Shown: piece after piece, positions 62,331 to 64,000 of the stretch
Numbering within the stretch: position 1 is the first letter of the stretch
Layout of the letters: every line of letters begins with the position of its first letter
NCBI GenBank assembly: GCA_020226215.1
Contig: CM035230.1
Location: forward strand, 1,883,501-1,947,500
DNA: 64,000 nt
DNA from: Sindora glabra
Taxonomy: Eukaryota; Streptophyta; Magnoliopsida; Fabales; Fabaceae
Direction of reading: 5' to 3'
The notes under the pieces: generated by a model
Databases searched by the model: none
Seen by the model: the letters and a program-made list of their open reading frames with translations, nothing else
What the model was told of the DNA's origin: nothing
Position numbers and translations under genes: made by a program

Positions 62331-62520
62331 GTGTAAATGGAAAAGAAAGTGTTCTAAATAGCTACTTCTAAGTGGAGATGATTCATTCCAAGTCTTGAAG
62401 AGATAATAATTATTTTCCTCATTTGAATTCTTATAGTGAGTTTGATGTGAGTAGTTCTTTTGAGGTTTCTAATCTTCCTCCTTTTGATGCAGGTTTTGAA
62501 TATTTGAGGCTGAATTTTTT

Positions 62521-62534
62521 GAAGAAAGGGGAAA
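62521..62534 (+). other. Polypurine tract
   Basis: GAAGAAAGGGGAAA sits directly before the 3' LTR, the standard primer for plus-strand synthesis. Confidence 0.88.
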
Positions 62535-63318
62535 TGATGTGAATCAAAGGGGAGTTAATCATAAGGAAGTGAGATAGGAGAATAACTTAATCAAGTGGAT
62601 TAAAATTGTACTATATCATCACCACATCATTAAGGAGATGACACCACATCAGCTATAATCCACATTATTGCCATATCATTAAGGAGATAGCACCACATCA
62701 ATGCCATATCAGCCATTATCCTAATTGGCATCACTTTAACACATTTTTACAATTATTTGATGTTTTTTGCTTTAATTTAGCATTTGGGCCTTTAGTTTAT
62801 GTTTATTTTATGTTATTCTTTTTAAAACATTTTAAGCTTTAATTTAGGTTGAATGTGTTTTAGCCCATTTTACTTTAAAATATTTACCACATTACTATGA
62901 GTAATTTACTATGTTTCTTAGAGTCATTTAAAGGTCCTTTATTAGGTTTAGATTAGTGAAATAGTTTTGTACTAATATAGTGTCATTTGAGCTTATTTTC
63001 AATTAGGATTTTAAAGAGTTATATAAGGAGGTTTGTTCCTTATACAAATTAGAGTGTGTGTTTTCTCTTAAGTTCTTGAATGAACTTGTGACTTATTAAA
63101 GGAATTCACCTTCTGTGATATTTTCTTCATTAATCAAGAATCTATCCTTATGGCATATTTTCTTTTTCACTCATAAAAGGATTTACATCCTTTATGGCAT
63201 GTTCATCATCACTAAGCATCCCTATTCTTCCTCTTCTAAAGTGTGGCATGAATGCCTTTCTATTTTTTTGTTTTTGGATTTGTTGAATTTTAGGATGATT
63301 CGACACAATATCCCATCA
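62535..63318 (+). repeat. 3' LTR
   Basis: Starts TGATGTGAATC and ends CCCATCA. Shares order and sequence with the 5' LTR, with several short deletions (784 against 841 bp). The frame 63115-63321 lies in the LTR and is not a gene. Confidence 0.92.
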
Positions 63319-63323
63319 TAAAC

Positions 63324-63849
63324 CAAAGCCCAACACCCCACACCTACCTTCATCTTCATTTTCTACACATTTTAAACCATAAAGATACCACCAAAAAGAA
63401 AAGGGAATAGATTAATTACAAGATAATATAGAGCTATATTTCAAGATAAGAAAAGAGAAGCACTAAAACAAGTAAGATTATCTTGATTCTTAAAACTCTT
63501 TTCTTTTAAGTTTACTCTTAGAATTCCACTAATTTTTTATATCATCCTTAAGAAGGAACTTAAAGAAGATCCTATAGAGGAAAGTCCACCAAATTCTCCA
63601 TTTAAGAATGTGAGTATTCTCTTTATACTCATGCCATGAATTTACCATATCTTTTACCAAAAATTTTAATAAGAAATTGTTGTGTGAATATAAAGTATGT
63701 TAAATGTATGGTTGGAAATGATGCATGCATGATTTTATGATGAGATGGTTGATTTAATCACTTAAAAAGTGATTTATATAGTTCAACCTTATCAAGATGA
63801 ATCATAATATATTTTATGAATTATTTTGAAGTGAATGATCTCATGATGT
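63324..63849. other. Flanking LTR-like sequence
   Basis: No coding similarity. Features such as AAGAATGTGAGTATTCTC suggest the transcribed part of another LTR into which the gypsy element inserted. This is inference without a partner copy. Confidence 0.4.
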
Positions 63850-63985
63850 GATATTCCTTTTTGGTAATGGTAGGAGTGGTTAAACTACTAAACACACATA
63901 TGCAAAGACCAGGGATCAAACCTTGGATGTAGGGGAGGGTGCAAAACCTTCAAAGAATATCAAAGGCCACTTGAACTATATTGTT
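63850..63985 (-). mobile_element. Probable tRNA-derived SINE
   Basis: On the minus strand TAGTTCAAGTGGCC (63978-63965) fits a polymerase III A box, and GGTTTGATCCC (63922-63912) fits a B box, with about 56 bases between their starts. The stretch TTTTGCACCCTCCCC between them is common in plant SINEs. The 3' end and target duplication cannot be set. Confidence 0.55.
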
Positions 63986-64000
63986 TTTCAATTAATGAAA

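Larger units (their letters stand above)
57307..63318 (+). mobile_element. Ty3/gypsy element, structurally complete, coding-dead
   Basis: A 6012-bp element: LTR 57307-58147 (841 bp), primer site 58150-58161, gag about 59830-60230, protease about 60370-60610, rearranged pol about 61000-62300, polypurine tract 62521-62534, LTR 62535-63318 (784 bp). Flanks are CAAAC (57302-57306) and TAAAC (63319-63323), a 5-bp duplication with one transition. Both LTRs start TGATRTGAATC and end CCATCA or ACATCA. The LTRs have visible substitutions and indels between them, so the insertion is not recent. No intact protein remains, most of RNase H and the integrase core are absent, and pol segments are out of order. 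Confidence 0.93.

Overview
This is AT-rich nuclear DNA from a flowering plant, probably a eudicot. The repeats are Ty3/gypsy, Ty1/copia and L1-type elements of plant kinds, one element carries a plant initiator tRNA-Met primer site, and the host-gene fragments resemble ribosomal protein L7 and the beta subunit of pyrophosphate-dependent phosphofructokinase. No species can be assigned. I found no intact protein-coding gene, tRNA, rRNA or CRISPR array. Nearly every open frame over 60 codons is either a piece of a decayed transposon or a chance frame in AT-rich DNA.

Layout, left to right. 1-1100: an LTR on the minus strand, inserted into a Ty3/gypsy polymerase relic (1101-3545) that is followed by LTR-like sequence to about 4286. 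8850-15314: a minus-strand Ty1/copia element with short LTRs, interrupted by an unrelated solo LTR (10875-12342, target duplication GGAGT). 15475-18333: a 2.86 kb solo LTR (duplication CCAAA). 21556-22700: a third gypsy family, gag only. 23337-30468: an Athila-like element with LTRs, primer site, gag and protease but no reverse transcriptase or integrase. 34015-35006: another solo LTR. 35513-39290: a run of exon-like host gene fragments, all on the plus strand and with splice-like borders, containing a reverse-oriented solo LTR (37406-38107) and followed by a CACTA-type transposon end at 39900. 39901-42660: the 3' end and LTR of a copia-like element. 43911-49930: a minus-strand L1-type LINE. 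50028-54472: a second, gutted Athila-like element on the minus strand. 57307-63318: a structurally complete but coding-dead Ty3/gypsy element with LTRs, primer site, polypurine tract and target duplication, in which the pol segments are out of order. 63850-63985: a probable tRNA-derived SINE on the minus strand.

The genes do not work together as a system; this is a nested transposon graveyard. All four reverse transcriptase active sites I could read are damaged (YFND, YIDN, YVND, YLDE), as are three protease active sites, and many changes look like G-to-A or C-to-T transitions. The parts most worth following are the cluster of host gene fragments next to the CACTA end, the solo LTR sitting on a splice acceptor of the phosphofructokinase-like fragment, and the rearranged pol of the last element. 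I saw no evidence of a previously undescribed functional system.
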